A DNA stretch of 64,000 bases from contig JALUYI010000018.1 in the NCBI GenBank assembly GCA_027013095.1, positions 226,681 through 290,680 of the forward strand, read 5' to 3'. This document shows, one piece after another, positions 36,915-44,900 of this stretch; positions within the stretch are counted from its first letter, which is position 1, and every line of letters begins with the position of its first letter. The notes under the pieces were generated by a model, which made no database searches, was not told where the DNA came from, and saw only the letters and a list, made by a program, of their open reading frames with translations. The position numbers were made by a program, and so were the translations under genes. Source of the stretch: Paracoccaceae bacterium. GTDB lineage: Bacteria > Pseudomonadota > Alphaproteobacteria > Rhodobacterales > Rhodobacteraceae.

Positions 36915-37415
36915 TTATTCCTCGATCAGGGATTTTCCCAGCAGGTCCTCGACCAGCAGGCTGACCAGTTGGTTGCGCCCCGAAACGCCGGCCTTGCGGA
37001 AAACCGCGTTCAGATGCGCCTTGATTGTGCCCTCGCTTGAACCGCGCAGCCCGGCGATTTCGGTGTTGCTCATCCCCTTGATGGCGAAAAGCGCAACATC
37101 ACGCTCGGACGGGGTCAGGCTCCATTCGCTGAAATAATCCTCGATGACCCCGCTCAGCGCCCCGGTGGCCACGCGCAGGCTGCGCTCTTGCTGATCGTTT
37201 CGCCGCATCAGATCGCGGAAATACCGCACCTCGATCCAGATCGCCAGAATCAGGCCGACGGTGGCAACGGCCTCGATCACCAGATGAAAACTGATCCCCG
37301 AGGGAAGGCGGCTTTCGTGGATGACATCGGTCACAAAGACCGAAGCGCAGAACAATTGGACAACAATCAGAACCGTCAGAAAAATGATGCGCCCGTCCGA
37401 AAGCATGTCGGTCAT
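36915..37415 (-). CDS. Membrane-anchored LuxR-type (HTH) transcriptional regulator
   Basis: About 166 residues from the ATG at 37415. Two hydrophobic helices (IIFLTVLIVVQLFCASVFV and HLVIEAVATVGLILAIWIEV) precede a short coiled linker and a C-terminal LuxR/GerE helix-turn-helix (LTPSERDVALFAIKGMSNTEIAGLRGSS... then GTIKAHLNAVFRKAGVSGRNQL). There is no receiver or autoinducer domain, so the membrane segment may be the sensor. The start is uncertain; a codon three residues later is also possible, and no strong ribosome site is seen. It forms an operon with a lytic transglycosylase, hinting at an envelope-related signal. Confidence 0.75.
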   Translation of the reverse strand: MTDMLSDGRIIFLTVLIVVQLFCASVFVTDVIHESRLPSGISFHLVIEAVATVGLILAIWIEVRYFRDLMRRNDQQERSLRVATGALSGVIEDYFSEWSLTPSERDVALFAIKGMSNTEIAGLRGSSEGTIKAHLNAVFRKAGVSGRNQLVSLLVEDLLGKSLIEE

Positions 37416-37738
37416 CCCCGTCAAGAGCCGCGGTAATTGCAGCCCCCCTTGGCATAGCTTTTCGCGCTCGTGACTGCAAGGGACGCTGACGCAAAGGCAG
37501 GACAGGAGCCGCGGGCGCAGGTGGCACAGGCAAGGGCGAGCCGCTGCAAAAAAAGAAAAATCGACACGGAAATTCATCTGTCTTTCATCTTTTGCCGTTG
37601 CCCTGTAAACCATGTCGAACACGCAAAGGAATCGACGTTCGGACTGAACGACGGGAACAAATGGCGAGGCATGATCGGGCGGGGCGACAGGCCCGCCGCG
37701 GGACGACACGCAACAACACAGGACTTGGAGAGGGCAAC
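37416..37738. other. Divergent intergenic region between LuxR-type gene and ssb
   Basis: There are 323 bases with no convincing gene. Frames that extend through it belong to the flanking genes without good start sites. A cluster of GTTC/GAAC tetramers occurs at 37617-37658, but spacing does not match the GTTC-N7-GTTC SOS box. Confidence 0.6.
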
Positions 37739-38203
37739 ATGGCAGGATCGGTCAACAAGGTCATTATCATTGGCAATCTGGGGCGCGACCCCGAGGTGCG
37801 CACATTTCAGAACGGCGGCAAGGTCTGCAACCTGCGCATTGCGACCAGCGAAACATGGCGCGACAAATCCACCGGCGAGCGGCGCGAGCGCACGGAATGG
37901 CACTCGGTCGCGATCTTTCAGGAGGGGCTGGTCCGGGTGGCTGAGCAATATCTTCGCAAAGGCTCGACCGTTTATGTCGAGGGCAAGCTGCAAACCCGCA
38001 AATGGCAGGACCAGTCGGGCAACGACCGCTATTCGACCGAGGTTGTCCTGCAGGGCTTTGACGGCAAGATGGTGATGCTGGGCGGGCGCAATGATCAGGG
38101 CGGCGGCTATGACAACGGGCCATCGGGCGGTTTTGACAACGGACCCGCCTCGGGCGGCCCTTCGGCCCCGGTTGGCGGTCTGGACGACGACATCCCGTTC
38201 TGA
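37739..38203 (+). CDS. ssb: Single-stranded DNA-binding protein
   Basis: A 154-residue SSB. The OB-fold fills residues 1-110 ([50 protein letters not shown]), a Gly/Asn-rich flexible linker follows ([15 protein letters not shown]), and the acidic partner-binding tip is DDDIPF, the canonical SSB C-terminus. GGAGAGGG precedes the ATG. A strong terminator follows the stop by about 20 bases. Confidence 0.97.
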   Translation: MAGSVNKVIIIGNLGRDPEVRTFQNGGKVCNLRIATSETWRDKSTGERRERTEWHSVAIFQEGLVRVAEQYLRKGSTVYVEGKLQTRKWQDQSGNDRYSTEVVLQGFDGKMVMLGGRNDQGGGYDNGPSGGFDNGPASGGPSAPVGGLDDDIPF

Positions 38204-38223
38204 TCCAACCCCGAAACCTTTAC

Positions 38224-38259
38224 AATGGGCCGTGTGCAAATTCACGGCCCATTTCTTTT
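38224..38259 (+). terminator. Rho-independent terminator of ssb
   Basis: AATGGGCCGTG (38224-38234) and CACGGCCCATT (38243-38253) form an 11-base perfect stem around TGCAAATT, followed by TCTTTT. Confidence 0.9.
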
Positions 38260-38369
38260 GCCTGTGCCATCCCGCAAGGTCGCTTATATTTGCGCCAAAG
38301 TCGGAAACCGGCCACGACGGCGGCAAAAACGCGCCTAGAAGGCCCTTAACACATGAAAGGAATCGGCCC

Positions 38370-38678
38370 ATGCCCGATATCACCATCGTCTATTGGCGCG
38401 ATATTCCCGCGCAGGTCATCGTCGGAAAAGGCCGGCGCGCCAACAAGAAGCAGTTGCCGGAGCGTTTTGAAAAGGCCATTGACAGATGCGCGATGAGGGT
38501 TGGCGCCCGCGACACCGATGCTTATCTGGCAGATTGGCGCAAGGCGGTCACGGGCTCGGCCGACGGCGAAGGTCAGGCGATAGCCGCGGCACAAACGGCG
38601 CAACTGGAGGCGGCCTATGACGACGCCCGTCTAAAGGCATTGATCGAAAACGACGGCTGGGAAACGGGGCCGAAATAG
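38370..38678 (+). CDS. Small 'virulence factor' family protein in C1 module
   Basis: A 102-residue soluble protein of the family named 'virulence factor' in domain databases (start ITIVYWRDIPAQVIVGKGRR, then AKKQLPERFEKAIDRCAMR-like KKQLPERFEKAIDRCAMRVG). The name is historical; no virulence role is implied. In Rhodobacterales these genes recur next to MetF-like and corrinoid methyltransferase genes, so a role in one-carbon transfer is likely. The ATG follows GAAAGGAA. It is the first gene of the module and 42 bases before the reductase. Confidence 0.75.
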   Translation: MPDITIVYWRDIPAQVIVGKGRRANKKQLPERFEKAIDRCAMRVGARDTDAYLADWRKAVTGSADGEGQAIAAAQTAQLEAAYDDARLKALIENDGWETGPK

Positions 38679-38720
38679 CCCCCGCTTGCGCCGCGCAACA
38701 CAGCAAAAGGAGCGGAACCG

Positions 38721-39650
38721 ATGGCACGCATGGGACTGGGGCGAAAACTGGAAAGCGTGGCGCCCTTTGATGCACCGCTGGCCGATTTCCTTGACGGGTT
38801 CTCGATCGAGGTCATGCCCCGCACCGCCGCCAGAATCGACGATTTCCGCCCGCTCCTACCAGCGGGGACGCGGGTTTATATCGCCCATATCGACGGAACG
38901 CCCATTGACGAGATGATCCAGACGGCCGCGCGCATCCGCGCCGAGGGTTTCCCGGTCATGCCGCATTTTCCCGCTCGCCTGATCCCCGATCGTGCCACCT
39001 TGGCAGAATGGATCCGGCGCTATCGCGACGAAGCAGATGTTGATCAGGCGCTGCTGCTGGCCGGCGGCCTGTCCCGGCCCCGGGGCGACTATGTCGATTC
39101 GTTGCAACTGCTGGAGAGCGGCCTTTTCGATGCCGCGGGCTTTGGGCGTTTGCATGTCGCCGGCCACCCCGAGGGCAACCGGGACATCGACCCGGACGGC
39201 GGGCGGCGCAATGTCGATGCCGCGCTCATGCGCAAGCAGGATTATGCCAACCGTACTGATGCCAAAATGGCGATCGTGACGCAGTTCTGCTTTGAAACGG
39301 CGCCGGTCATCCGCTGGGCGGATAGCCTGAAACAGGCGGGAATCGATCTGCCCATCCATATCGGCGTGGCGGGGCCGGCAAAACTTCAGACGATGATCAA
39401 ATTTTCCATTGCCTGCGGGGTCGGGCCGTCGCTGCGCGTCCTGCAACGCCGGGCGCGGGATGTGACCAAGCTTTTGCTGCCGTTCGAGCCCACGTCATTT
39501 TTGGCCGAGCTTGCCCGGCATCGCGCAAAAAACCCCGATTTCAATATCACACGGGTGCATTTTTTCCCGCTGGGCGGTATCAAAGCGGGCGCAACATGGG
39601 CTATAGACCACGCCAAGGCCACTCCGGCCGCGCCAGCACCGAACTCCTGA
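38721..39650 (+). CDS. Methylenetetrahydrofolate reductase (MetF-like)
   Basis: A 309-residue TIM-barrel flavoprotein of the MTHFR family. Family marks are AHIDGTP, LLLAGGLSRPRGDY (FAD site), VAGHPEGNRDID near residue 151 and TQFCFETAPVIRW near 190. AAAAGGAGC precedes the ATG. Standing directly before a methyltetrahydrofolate methyltransferase, it most likely works in the oxidative direction, converting methyl-THF produced by demethylation into methylene-THF, though the same enzyme could supply methyl groups. Confidence 0.88.
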   Translation: MARMGLGRKLESVAPFDAPLADFLDGFSIEVMPRTAARIDDFRPLLPAGTRVYIAHIDGTPIDEMIQTAARIRAEGFPVMPHFPARLIPDRATLAEWIRRYRDEADVDQALLLAGGLSRPRGDYVDSLQLLESGLFDAAGFGRLHVAGHPEGNRDIDPDGGRRNVDAALMRKQDYANRTDAKMAIVTQFCFETAPVIRWADSLKQAGIDLPIHIGVAGPAKLQTMIKFSIACGVGPSLRVLQRRARDVTKLLLPFEPTSFLAELARHRAKNPDFNITRVHFFPLGGIKAGATWAIDHAKATPAAPAPNS

Positions 39651-39662
39651 GGAACCCGACTT

Positions 39663-40601
39663 ATGACACAGACTGTTGTCGAATCAAAAACCAAGACCGC
39701 GATCATCGGATTTGATCAACCCTTTTGCGTGATCGGAGAGCGGATCAACCCCACCGGGCGCAAGAAACTAGCCGCCGAACTGGAAGCGGGCGATTTCTCG
39801 ACCATTGAAAAGGACGCGCTTGCACAGGTGGCCGCCGGGGCGACGATGCTGGATATCAACGCCGGTGTGGTTTACAACTCAAACCCCAATCCCAACGAGA
39901 CCGAGCCGCCTCTGATGACGGAAATCATCAAGCTGGTTCAAGGGCTTGTTGACGTTCCTTTATGTATCGACAGCTCGGTTCCGGCCGCGCTTGAGGCCGG
40001 TCTGGCAGTCTGCGAGGGGCGGCCGCTGCTGAATTCGGTGACCGGCGAAGAGGATCGCCTTGCCGCCATCCTGCCGCTGGTCAAGAAATACAACGTCCCC
40101 GTCGTTGCCATCAGCAATGACGACAGCGGCATCTCCGAGGATCCCGACGTGCGCTTTGCCGTGGCCAAGCGGATCGTCGAGCGTGCCGCCGATTTTGGCA
40201 TCCCTGCGCATGACATCGTGGTGGACCCGCTGGTCATGCCCATTGGGGCCATGGCGACGGCGGGTTTGCAGGTATTCCAACTGGTGCGCCGACTGCGCAA
40301 CGAACTGGGCGTCAACACCACCTGCGGGGCCTCCAACATCAGCTTTGGTTTGCCGAACCGGCACGGGATTAACGCCGCCTTCCTGCCCATGGCCATTGCC
40401 AGCGGCATGACCAGTGCCATCATGAATCCGGTGCGCCCGCAAGAGATGCACGCCATTCGCGCCGCCAATTTCCTGATGAACAACGACCCCCACGGGGCCG
40501 ACTGGATCAGGGCTAACAAGCCGGTACTGGCCGAAGGCGAGGTCGAGGCCGGAGCCCGGGGCGCACGCGCCGGACGCCGCCGCCGCCGTCGCCCCAGTTG
40601 A
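39663..40601 (+). CDS. Methyltetrahydrofolate:corrinoid methyltransferase
   Basis: A 312-residue pterin-binding TIM-barrel protein (MeTr/MtgA-like). The N-terminal FCVIGERINPTGRKKLAAEL and MLDINAGVVYNSNPNPNE are family hallmarks, with GASNISFGLPNRHGINA near residue 222 and the end of the barrel near 285. It would move methyl groups between a corrinoid protein and tetrahydrofolate. The last 20 residues are an arginine-rich tail (GARAGRRRRRRPS) not part of the barrel. It follows the MetF-like gene by 12 bases. No corrinoid protein or substrate methyltransferase is in the window. Confidence 0.88.
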   Translation: MTQTVVESKTKTAIIGFDQPFCVIGERINPTGRKKLAAELEAGDFSTIEKDALAQVAAGATMLDINAGVVYNSNPNPNETEPPLMTEIIKLVQGLVDVPLCIDSSVPAALEAGLAVCEGRPLLNSVTGEEDRLAAILPLVKKYNVPVVAISNDDSGISEDPDVRFAVAKRIVERAADFGIPAHDIVVDPLVMPIGAMATAGLQVFQLVRRLRNELGVNTTCGASNISFGLPNRHGINAAFLPMAIASGMTSAIMNPVRPQEMHAIRAANFLMNNDPHGADWIRANKPVLAEGEVEAGARGARAGRRRRRRPS

Positions 40602-40751
40602 CCCCACCCCCATCACTTCGGCGTCAACTCGGTATTGCGGACGCGACAAGCACCGTCGCCGCTGTTAGGTTTGGGTGACCGTTCCCTAGTGCAGCCAATG
40701 ATATGTCCCTGACGATCCTGCCTTGCCCATGCTTTTGCCACGGGGGCACCA

Positions 40752-41423
40752 GTGCCTGATCTCTGGCCGGCGCTGATGCGCACCATCCTGCGCCTGCTGC
40801 TGATCTTTGGGCTGGTGGCGCTGGTCAGCCTCGGGCTGGACTGGGTCAAGCCGGCAATCGAAGGTGCCGCGGGAACCGGTACGCGGGTTGCAATCGGCGG
40901 CGTGATGGTGCTGGGGCTTGTCGTCTATGCGATCCTGATGGCGGTGCCCTTTGTGCCCGGAGTCGAGGTTGGTGTATCGCTGTTGATGATGCAGGGCGCG
41001 CGGATTGCGCCGTTCGTCTTTCTGGCCACCTTTACCGGGCTCAGCATCGCCTATCTGTTCGGTCGGCACGTGCCGCTTGGGGTGCTGAAGGGCGGTTTTG
41101 CCGATCTGGGGCAAAAACGCATCGTGCGGCTGCTGGAGCGGCTGGAGCCGCTGGACCACACGGCGCGGCTGCAGATGTTGCGTCAAGGTCTGCCGCGCTG
41201 GTTGCAGGTACCGCTGGTGCGCTATCGCTATCTTTCCGTGGCGCTGGCCCTCAATATTCCCGGCAATGCGCTGATTGGCGGCGGCGGCGGCATTGCCATG
41301 GTGGCCGGTCTCAGCGGCATTTTTAACACCCGCCTGATCCTTGTCACCTTTGCGCTGGCGGTGTCTCCGGTGCCGATTCTGGTGATGATTTTTGGCATGG
41401 ATGTGCTCAGCTGGTGGAGCTAG
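40752..41423 (+). CDS. DedA/VTT-like multipass membrane protein
   Basis: A 223-residue protein with about five hydrophobic segments. The stretch AVPFVPGVEVGVSLLMMQGARIAPFVF followed by GLSIAYLFGRH resembles the VTT/DedA core (shown here as AVPFVPGVEVGVSL and GLSIAYLFGRHVP), and a Gly-rich re-entrant segment ALNIPGNALIGGGGGIAMV follows. DedA relatives flip lipids or transport small molecules using ion gradients. It sits inside the C1 module on the same strand, 150 bases after the methyltransferase and 99 before the activator gene. Whether it shares their function is unknown. Confidence 0.65.
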   Translation: MPDLWPALMRTILRLLLIFGLVALVSLGLDWVKPAIEGAAGTGTRVAIGGVMVLGLVVYAILMAVPFVPGVEVGVSLLMMQGARIAPFVFLATFTGLSIAYLFGRHVPLGVLKGGFADLGQKRIVRLLERLEPLDHTARLQMLRQGLPRWLQVPLVRYRYLSVALALNIPGNALIGGGGGIAMVAGLSGIFNTRLILVTFALAVSPVPILVMIFGMDVLSWWS

Positions 41424-41522
41424 GCGCGGGCTCGCTGCCGCAACTGACACTTCTTCTGCCGCCCTGGACCTTGCCGCCACGTCTCAGCACGTTACAAAGG
41501 CGCAAACCATGCGGAAAGAACG

Positions 41523-43583
41523 ATGTCAGAGCAGAATCCACTTGTGATTTTCACCCCGTCCGGAAAACGCGGCCATGTGGCGCCGGGAACGCCGGTTTTG
41601 CAGGCGGCCCGGCAACTGGGGGTCGATCTTGATTCGGTTTGCGGCGGGCGGGGAATCTGCTCGCGCTGCCAGATCACGCCGATGTTCGGCGAGTTTCCCA
41701 AACACGGGATCACGGTCGCATCCGCGGCGCTAAGCCCCTGGAACACAGTTGAAGAGCGCTACCGATCCAAGCGCGGCCTGCCCGACGGGCGGCGCCTTGG
41801 CTGTCAGGCCAAAATCCAGGCCGATGTGGTGATCGATGTCCCGCCCGAAAGCCAGGTCCACAAACAGGTTGTGCGCAAGCGCGCCGAGGTCCGCAATATC
41901 GTGATGAACCCCGCCGTGCGTCTCTATTATGTCGAGGTCGAGCCCCCGGACATGCACGACCCCTCGGGCGATCTGGAGCGTCTCGGCGCGGCGCTCAGCG
42001 CGCAGTGGGACCTGCCGCCGCTGACCGCCGGTCTGGATGTCCTGCAGAGCTTGCAGGCGATTCTGCGCAAGGGCGCGTGGCGCGTAACCTGCGCCATTCA
42101 CGATGCCGGAGATGACCGTACGCCTCAGATTCTGGCGCTCTGGCCGGGGTTTTACGATGGCGGCATTTACGGCCTTGCGATCGACCTTGGCTCGACCACC
42201 ATCGCGGCCCATCTTTGCGATCAGAAAAGTGGCGCGGTGCTTGCCTCGGGCGGGGTCATGAACCCGCAGATCCGCTTTGGCGAAGACCTGATGAGCCGCG
42301 TCAGCTATTCCATGATGAACCCTGAAGGCGCGCGCGAAATGACCGCCGCAGTACGGGCCGGGCTGAACGATCTGATCGCCGATGTCGCACGCGAGGCCGA
42401 TGTCGCACCTCGGCTGATTCTGAACGCGGTGTTTGTGATGAATCCGGTCATGCATCACCTGCTGCTGGGGATCGACCCTTATGAGCTGGGTCAGGCCCCG
42501 TTTGCGCTGGCCAGCTCGCAGGCCATGAACCTTGATGCAAGCGCGCTGGAGCTGAGCACCCTGCCCTCTGCTGCACAGGTCTATATCCTGCCCTGTATTG
42601 CCGGCCATGTCGGCGCCGATGCGGCAGCGGTGACCCTATCCGAGACGCCCCACCTCTCCGACGATCTGGTGTTGTTGGTGGATGTCGGGACGAACGCCGA
42701 GATCCAGTTGGGCAACCGGCACCGCCTACTGGCCTGCTCGTCGCCCACCGGCCCCGCCTTTGAGGGCGCGCAGATTTCCAGCGGCCAACGGGCCGCCCCC
42801 GGTGCGATCGAACGCGTTCGAATCGATCCCAAGACCAAAGAGCCGCGTTTTCAGGTCGTCGGCTGCCCGCTGTGGTCTGATGATCCTAACTTTAATGACG
42901 CGACACAAGATACTGGAATCACTGGTATTTGCGGATCTGGTATCATCGAGGTTGTGGCCGAGATGCGCATGAGCGGTATCCTGGACCAGAACGGCCTGAT
43001 CGGCAGTCCCGAGCAGATCGGCAGCCCGCGCACCATCCTTGAGGGCCGCACCTATTCCTACCTCCTGCACGATTCCAGCGCCGCCGGCGGGCCAAGGATC
43101 ACCGTCACCAACCGCGACATCCGCGAAATCCAGATGGCCAAGGCGGCACTTTATTCGGGGGCACGGCTGTTGATGGACAAGCTGAAGGTCGATCGCGTTG
43201 ATCGGATCGTGTTGGCCGGGGCGTTCGGGGCGCATATCTCGCCTTTGCACGCGATGGTTCTGGGGATGATCCCCGATTGCCCGCTGGACAGGGTCTCATC
43301 GGCTGGAAATGCGGCGGGAACCGGGGCGCGCATTGCCCTTTTGAACTGTCGCTCGCGCCGCGAGATCGAAACCCTCGTGCATCGGATCGACAAGATCGAG
43401 ACCGCCATCGAGCCGCGCTTTCAAGAGCATTTCGTCAACGCCAGCGCCATCCCCAACGCGGTCGAGCCGTTCCCGGTTCTCAACAGCATCGTCACCCTGC
43501 CCGATGTCAATTTCAACAGTCAGAGTGGCGACGGCGCGGGCGGTCCAACAGGCGGTGGACGCCGCCGCAGACGCCGCCGGTGA
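41523..43583 (+). CDS. Reductive activator of corrinoid proteins (RACo-like, ASKHA + [2Fe-2S] ferredoxin)
   Basis: A 686-residue protein. The N-terminal ferredoxin domain has Cys40, Cys46, Cys49 and Cys94 for a [2Fe-2S] cluster (VCGGRGICSRC...RLGCQAK). A linker and a middle domain follow, then a C-terminal ASKHA ATPase (YGLAIDLGSTTIAAHLCD near residue 215; LVLLVDVGTNAEIQLGN near 382; ICGSGIIEV; VLAGAFGAHIS). Such proteins use ATP and electrons to reduce inactive Co(II) corrinoid proteins to Co(I). The tail GGGRRRRRRR is strikingly basic, as in the methyltransferase of the same module. Confidence 0.9.
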   Translation: MSEQNPLVIFTPSGKRGHVAPGTPVLQAARQLGVDLDSVCGGRGICSRCQITPMFGEFPKHGITVASAALSPWNTVEERYRSKRGLPDGRRLGCQAKIQADVVIDVPPESQVHKQVVRKRAEVRNIVMNPAVRLYYVEVEPPDMHDPSGDLERLGAALSAQWDLPPLTAGLDVLQSLQAILRKGAWRVTCAIHDAGDDRTPQILALWPGFYDGGIYGLAIDLGSTTIAAHLCDQKSGAVLASGGVMNPQIRFGEDLMSRVSYSMMNPEGAREMTAAVRAGLNDLIADVAREADVAPRLILNAVFVMNPVMHHLLLGIDPYELGQAPFALASSQAMNLDASALELSTLPSAAQVYILPCIAGHVGADAAAVTLSETPHLSDDLVLLVDVGTNAEIQLGNRHRLLACSSPTGPAFEGAQISSGQRAAPGAIERVRIDPKTKEPRFQVVGCPLWSDDPNFNDATQDTGITGICGSGIIEVVAEMRMSGILDQNGLIGSPEQIGSPRTILEGRTYSYLLHDSSAAGGPRITVTNRDIREIQMAKAALYSGARLLMDKLKVDRVDRIVLAGAFGAHISPLHAMVLGMIPDCPLDRVSSAGNAAGTGARIALLNCRSRREIETLVHRIDKIETAIEPRFQEHFVNASAIPNAVEPFPVLNSIVTLPDVNFNSQSGDGAGGPTGGGRRRRRRR

Positions 43584-43591
43584 AATCCCGC

Positions 43592-43620
43592 TTGACGCGC
43601 GCCTTGGTGCGGCTTAGGAA
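43592..43620 (+). promoter_or_regulatory. Promoter of tRNA-Gly
   Basis: A -35 TTGACG (43592-43597, preceded by C) and a -10 TAGGAA (43615-43620) are 17 bases apart. Transcription would start about 3 bases before the tRNA 5' end. Confidence 0.55.
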
Positions 43621-43629
43621 GCCGCCTGC

Positions 43630-43703
43630 GCGGGTATGGTGAAAAGGTATCACGCGAGCTTCCCAAGCTTAAGTTACGGGTTCGATTCCCGTTACCCGCT
43701 CCA
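43630..43703 (+). tRNA. tRNA-Gly (anticodon CCC)
   Basis: A 74-base tRNA: acceptor GCGGGTA (43630-43636) pairs with TACCCGC (43693-43699), D-arm GTGAAAAGGTATCAC, anticodon loop TTCCCAA giving CCC, T-arm CGGGTTCGATTCCCG, and encoded CCA (43701-43703). The anticodon stem has one weak outer pair. Confidence 0.95.
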
Positions 43704-43704
43704 G

Positions 43705-43737
43705 ATCACGACAAATACGATATCACGACAAATACGA
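43705..43737. repeat. 17-base tandem duplication after tRNA-Gly
   Basis: ATCACGACAAATACGA occurs at 43705-43720 and again at 43722-43737, separated by one T. It directly follows the tRNA CCA. Confidence 0.95.
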
Positions 43738-43906
43738 CCGGGCGCAACCGGCGACGCATGTTGGAGACGCGGAGAGATCGCGCACGACATTGTGCACGAT
43801 AACACGCACGGGGCTTCACATCTGCGTGGGTGCGGGTTTCGGGGCTGGCAGCCGCGCGAAAATGTGGTTTTATGGCATAAATCGCGCAAGTATTCGGAAA
43901 AACTGC

Positions 43907-44881
43907 ATGAACTCGCCTCTCAGAACGGCCCGTCCCCAACCGCTCGCCGACCCGATTCTTGACAAGTTTCAGGATAAATTCCTCACCGCCGACGGGCAGG
44001 CACGAGCATCGGTCAGGCTGCGCCGGCTGGAAACCCTGTGGTTCAACACCGGCACCCTCTGTAATATCGAATGCGTGAACTGCTATATCGAAAGCTCGCC
44101 GCTCAACGACCGTCTGGCGTATCTGACGCGGGAGGACATGCTGCCGTTTCTGGATGAGATCGCCACCGATGACTGGCCGGTGCGCGAAATCGGCTTTACC
44201 GGGGGTGAGCCGTTCATGAACCCGGCCATGATCGACATGGCCGACGAGGCGTTGAGCCGGGGTTTTGAGGTTCTGATTCTGACCAACGCCATGCGCCCGA
44301 TGATGCGCCCGAAAATGCAGGAGGGGCTGGCCGGGTTGATCGCGCGGTTCGGCGACCGGCTGACGCTGAGGGTTTCACTGGATCACCACATGGCCGAGTT
44401 CAACGACCAGATCCGCGGTCAGGGCAGTTTTGCCTGCGCGATCGAAGGCATGCTGTGGCTTCGCGATCTAGGGGCCCAACTGGCGGTAGCGGGGCGCACG
44501 CTCTGGTCGGAAACCGAAGCGCGCTCGCGGGCCGGATATGCCGCCCTGTTCCGCCGCCATGATCTGGCCATCGACGCCCATGATCCCAGCCGGACCGTGC
44601 TGTTTCCCGAAATGGACGAGACCGCAGATGTTCCAGAAATTACAACATCTTGCTGGGGGATATTAAACAAGAATGCGGCTGATGTGATGTGCGCCGGATC
44701 ACGCATGGTGATCAAGCACCGGGGCGCTGATCACGCTGTCGTTCAGGCCTGTACATTGCTGCCTTACGATCCGGCCTTCGAGATGGGGAAAACCCTCTAT
44801 GAGGCCGGCTCGGACGTCTATCTCAAGCACCGGCATTGCGCGAAATTCTGCGTGCTCGGCGGGGCCTCCTGCAGCGCCTAA
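43907..44881 (+). CDS. Radical SAM protein
   Basis: A 324-residue enzyme with the radical SAM CxxxCxxC motif at Cys52, Cys56 and Cys59 (GTLCNIECVNCYIES) and the SAM-binding FTGGEPFMNP segment near residue 104. C-terminal cysteines occur in EITTSCWG, VMCAGSRM, HCAKFCVLGGASCSA, suggesting an auxiliary Fe-S cluster of SPASM/twitch type. The start at 43907 (MNSPLRTARP) is preceded by GGAAA; in-frame codons upstream are not family-like. No precursor peptide or partner enzyme is adjacent, so the reaction is unknown. It is convergent with aroB. Confidence 0.82.
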   Translation: MNSPLRTARPQPLADPILDKFQDKFLTADGQARASVRLRRLETLWFNTGTLCNIECVNCYIESSPLNDRLAYLTREDMLPFLDEIATDDWPVREIGFTGGEPFMNPAMIDMADEALSRGFEVLILTNAMRPMMRPKMQEGLAGLIARFGDRLTLRVSLDHHMAEFNDQIRGQGSFACAIEGMLWLRDLGAQLAVAGRTLWSETEARSRAGYAALFRRHDLAIDAHDPSRTVLFPEMDETADVPEITTSCWGILNKNAADVMCAGSRMVIKHRGADHAVVQACTLLPYDPAFEMGKTLYEAGSDVYLKHRHCAKFCVLGGASCSA

Positions 44882-44900
44882 ACCTGCCTTCTACAAGGGT

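Noticed and set aside
37617..37658. GTTC/GAAC tetramers upstream of ssb as an SOS box
   Set aside because: Several half-sites are present, but spacings are 5 bases or one half-site is imperfect.
43630..43740. tRNA-Gly as an attachment site of a genomic island
   Set aside because: No integrase is adjacent, no second copy of the tRNA 3' end is seen, and xerD 5 kb away is the housekeeping recombinase.
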